Origin: Pavlovales sp. CCMP2436 | Taxonomy: Eukaryota > Haptophyta > Pavlovophyceae > Pavlovales | Reading direction: 5' to 3' | DNA: 18,161 nt | NCBI GenBank assembly: GCA_026770615.1 | Contig: MU632011.1 | Coordinates: 9,935 to 28,095, forward strand | In this document: positions 15,712 through 18,161 of the stretch, piece by piece | Numbering within the stretch: the first letter of the stretch is position 1 | How the letters are laid out: every line of letters begins with the position of its first letter | The notes under the pieces: generated by a model | Told to the model about the DNA's origin: nothing | Databases searched by the model: none | Seen by the model: the letters and a program-made list of their open reading frames with translations, nothing else | Translations under genes and position numbers: made by a program

Positions 15712-16027
15712 GATCTAGTTGCGTGTGCCATGTCCGCCACGATCACTGTAGATAGAATTCGACGTTTGTTGTCCGATCACCGCCCTTTTTATACAGTTCA
15801 ATTCACAATATTCAGTCACAACTAACCTATCTGTTAATTTAGTTAAACGAAGTAAATGCGCTGTAACAATACTGAATACGATTACGGTGGCAGCGGTATA
15901 GCCACCCTCCGCCCATCGCACACGCTAGAGCACCCGCCGCACGTCTACTTTCGCGTACTGACAAAATCTTGGGACCGGCTTATCGCGCAGTCAGCCGGCG
16001 TAGCGGCCACACGTCCCTCCACTTAAT
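15712..16027. other. Gap between the TIR element and the CFAP52 stop
   Basis: No convincing coding frame. The GC-rich part next to 16028 would be the 3' UTR of the minus-strand WD40 gene; the rest is AT-rich. Confidence 0.5.
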
Positions 16028-16741
16028 CTAGTGCTGATCGAACATGGTCTCGCGTTCCGGCACCTTCCAGATGCAGATCGAGCTGTCATCGCCTAAGCGC
16101 GGGGCGGGGCGCGGAGCGAGGGGGAATAGCGGTGAGGAATGGGAGGACGAGGGCATGGTTGGGGGTAAGAGGTGCCTAATATTCTTCTCCTTCTCCTTCT
16201 AATTGTAATTGTAACGTAATGATTTTTTTTTTTTTTTTTTACGCACCGATTGAGATGAGCCTCTGCTCGCCCGGAGCGATCTTCACCTTGTTGACCGCGG
16301 ATGAGTGCCCCTCGCCCATGTACCAGCACACGCCCTCGTCGTAGTGCCACAGCTTGACAGACCTATCGCCTGCGCAGGAGACGAAGAAGCTGCCGTCCGC
16401 CGAGATATCCATGCCGAACAAACCCGCCTGCAAACCAGAGATGCGCGGAGGCAGGGGAGGCGCGGGTCAGCGTTGGGACTGCTACACTGTGTTAGGCGGC
16501 AGGGAGCAGGCAGGCAGAGGCAGCAGCAGGAAAAGTACCCCCCCCCAAACAAAAACTGAAACCACAACGAAACGGCTCTAGGTCATGCCCGAACGCCTTC
16601 GGGCTGCAAGTCTGGTGACTCTAAAAAAATGATTACTAACAAATGCTTACCGTCTCTGAGGCCTCAAGGATGCGTACTGCCGCCATGTCCGTCGCGTCCC
16701 AGAAAGTGATCTTGTGATCTGTCCCGCAGCTCAGGAACTGC

Positions 16742-16777
<36 letters not shown>

Positions 16778-17955
16778 CATGGTGGTAAGGTAAGTGAGGC
16801 TCGTTCGCGGTGAACACGTAGCCTGCCCATTACGGTGGAGTGTGCCGCACTGTTGATACCATTTCTTAATGAGCGATCGCATGAGTGGGCACAGAAACCT
16901 GTAGTCTGCAAGTCGGGAATCGTGAAATTCAATACAGCTGTGTATATTCAATAAAAATAAAAATAAAACGGACCTGTGAATCATCGGGGTGGTAGCACAC
17001 CCCCGTGAAGAAAGTCGCCCCGAAGACGGCGGAGAGACGCGTGTAGGACTCGAGCGACCATTTGATGATGGAACCGTCGGCCGAGGCAGAGAGGCACTCC
17101 TTGTCTGTCGTCGACAACAGGGAGAGGGGCACAGGGTAGGGCAAGAGGGTTACAGCTTGTAAGTAGGGTAAGATGATATACACTCCTTGTCTGCTGGGGC
17201 ACAGGGAGTAGGGCAAGAGGGGTACCGGTTGTAAGTAGGGTTACAGGTTGGGAGGGTTGAGGAAGAGTCTGAAAGACCGTCTTGATGTTGTAGTGGGCAG
17301 ATGTGCGAAGATAGAGACGCTCCCTGTCTAATGGTGCATAGTCAGAGAGATGGCAGCACAGGGCTGTGGTTAGAAAGGGCTACTTTAAGGCTAGTTCAAG
17401 CGGGTGTGGGTGCAAGTGTGAGTGTGTGAGATGCCTGAACTGGCCAGCGCTCAATTTCAAATGTTGGTAGCGGAGAAGGTGTGTGTACCACTAATTCGCT
17501 ATCCTATGAAGCTAGACTCCAGGCATCTCAATAGAGATACGCAACTGCCTTTCTTTGGCAGTTGCCCGGATTCGGCCCAGTTCGAATTCGAATTAGTCTG
17601 CAGTCACGAGTTGTTGCGCAATCGTTCTCGCCCCAAGAATAAGTTTGCTCGTTTGTTTAATGCTTCGCGGGGGGGACGGCAGCAAGCAGACCGGCTCAGG
17701 CGGGAAGAAGCAGTAGGCACTCTACAATGAGTTGGGCAAAGGCGCACTGACGCACTCATGTGATCAGAGGGGGAGATAATAGGCCACGATGATAATAGGT
17801 GGCAAAAAGTCGGCAAAAAGTGGATACAGTAAATATAGGCCAAAAAAAAATGCACCTGAGGCGCCCATTTTGAGGTCATTGATGGGACCACGGTGTTCTT
17901 TCATCGAAGCGACCATCACTTGCGCTCCACCGCTCTCCAGCTTCCACACGCGCAC
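16028..17955 (-). CDS. CFAP52: CFAP52 (WDR16) cilia and flagella associated WD40 protein, C-terminal five exons
   Basis: Exons 17955-17856, 17104-16974, 16737-16651, 16427-16247 and 16092-16028 (TAG) join with GT-AG borders and consistent phases (1, 0, 0, 1), giving 187 residues. Text includes VRVWKLESGG, MKEHRGPINDLKM, DKECLSASADGSIIKW, VCYHPDDSQFLSCGTDHKIT, FWDATD, FGMDISADGSFFVSCAGD, LWHYDEG, GHSSAVNKVKIAPGEQ and ICIWKVPE. It holds about three and a half WD40 blades, and the order and motifs (CYHP....GTD.KI..W; GHS..)VK(I near the end) match the C-terminus of CFAP52. CFAP52 is an axonemal protein linked to the inside of doublet microtubules and needed for ciliary motility. Family members are about 600 residues, so some two thirds lies beyond the right edge. 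Confidence 0.92.
16223..16240. repeat. T18 homopolymer in a CFAP52 intron
   Basis: On the coding (minus) strand this is an A-run directly after the donor GTGCGT of the exon ending at 16247. Confidence 0.9.
16744..16777. repeat. T33-34 homopolymer in a CFAP52 intron
   Basis: On the coding (minus) strand it is a run of over 30 A residues ending only a few bases before the TCGCAG acceptor of the exon starting at 16737. It could be the tail of a retroposed sequence, although no SINE body is visible beside it. Confidence 0.9.
17096..17250 (-). repeat. Imperfect tandem duplication of about 85 bp spanning a CFAP52 splice acceptor
   Basis: CACTCCTTGTCTG, which covers the first exon bases and the acceptor AG at 17105-17106, recurs at 17180-17192. 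It is followed in both copies by GGGGCACAGGG.(AG)TAGGGCAAGAGG, then GGTTGTAAGTAGGGT in the second copy and CTTGTAAGTAGGGT in the first. The second copy lies inside the upstream intron. Confidence 0.75.
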
Positions 17956-18070
17956 CTGCCATTAAATTAAAATAATAAATAAATAATGATTTTCTTGTTC
18001 AAGTGAGCTAGTTAGTTATCATTCGTGGTTTTGGAAAAGCGTTTTATTTGTTTGTTCTGATTTAAACGCC

Positions 18071-18090
18071 TCTCCAGCTTCCATACGCGC
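18071..18090 (-). repeat. Partial copy of a CFAP52 exon start
   Basis: TCTCCAGCTTCCATACGCGC matches 17934-17953 with one difference. On the minus strand both read R-V-W-K-L-E, and the difference is synonymous (GTG versus GTA). It is preceded by AAAG, which could act as an acceptor, but no donor follows in a useful place. Confidence 0.7.
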
Positions 18091-18161
18091 TTTGTTCTTA
18101 CTGTTGTTATGCAAAGCAGGTCTGGGATCGGTTTGAGCTTCCGCGTTTTTTCTTTCGGATG

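Noticed and set aside
17480..17600. Another copy of the GGGTCG TIR element in the CFAP52 intron
   Set aside because: Only CCACTAATTCG and CGAATTAGT match, in inside-out order. The short hairpin GCAACTGCC..GGCAGTTGC between them is unrelated.

Overview
The window looks like nuclear DNA of a flagellated, intron-rich microbial eukaryote, probably an alga or related protist. Evidence: short GC-rich exons with matching GT-AG phases lie in AT-rich or low-complexity DNA; there is a ciliary WD40 gene (CFAP52 type), a two-component receiver domain (absent from animals), a laminarinase-type GH16 domain, tRNA-derived SINEs and several terminal-inverted-repeat (TIR) elements. The lineage cannot be fixed from sequence alone. 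TAA, TAG and TGA all appear as stops.

Layout. 1-3660 (+): pieces of a signalling gene, with two weak upstream exons, a clear response-regulator receiver exon (2824-about 3067) and a possible acidic last exon (3537-3656). Its long introns hold hairpins, a 222-bp foldback, CA/GT tracts and a small TA-flanked MITE. 3667-3858 (+): an unrecognised short frame. 3998-4327: a second MITE of the same family, carrying an inverted 134-bp copy of the 3' end of the next gene. 4456-5125 (+): that two-exon gene, with a Ser/Pro-rich tail. 5391-5640 (-) and 5636-6113 (+): two unrelated gene pieces meeting head to head; the minus one ends in a CaaX-like CVIF.

6167-7450: a coding remnant with an in-frame TAG, then a GC-rich inverted-repeat block whose two arms encode the same 23-residue peptide repeat on opposite strands. 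7510-8006 and 9405-9642: three SINE copies. Between and after them are a degenerate VELP minisatellite (8252-8530) and five minus-strand gene 3' ends (8843-9194, 9697-10135, 10455-10833, 11004-11162, 11395-11720), none recognised beyond a weak idea for the first. Part of this looks like cargo of a second TIR family.

11743-12975 (+): three phase-consistent exons of a GH16 beta-glucanase domain whose catalytic acid/base Glu is replaced by Lys. 13096-13235: a possible terminal exon. 13378-13817: a complete TIR element with a strong internal cruciform. 14268-14490: another copy of its end followed by an exon-like segment. 14626-15711: an element with about 165-bp TIRs and GC-rich cargo. 16028-17955 (-): the last five exons of CFAP52; its 5' part lies beyond the right edge.

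Overall there are two well-supported genes (CFAP52, GH16), one clear domain exon (receiver), and between them repeat-rich DNA holding many gene fragments, several apparently moved by small TIR elements. No operon or multigene system links these genes.
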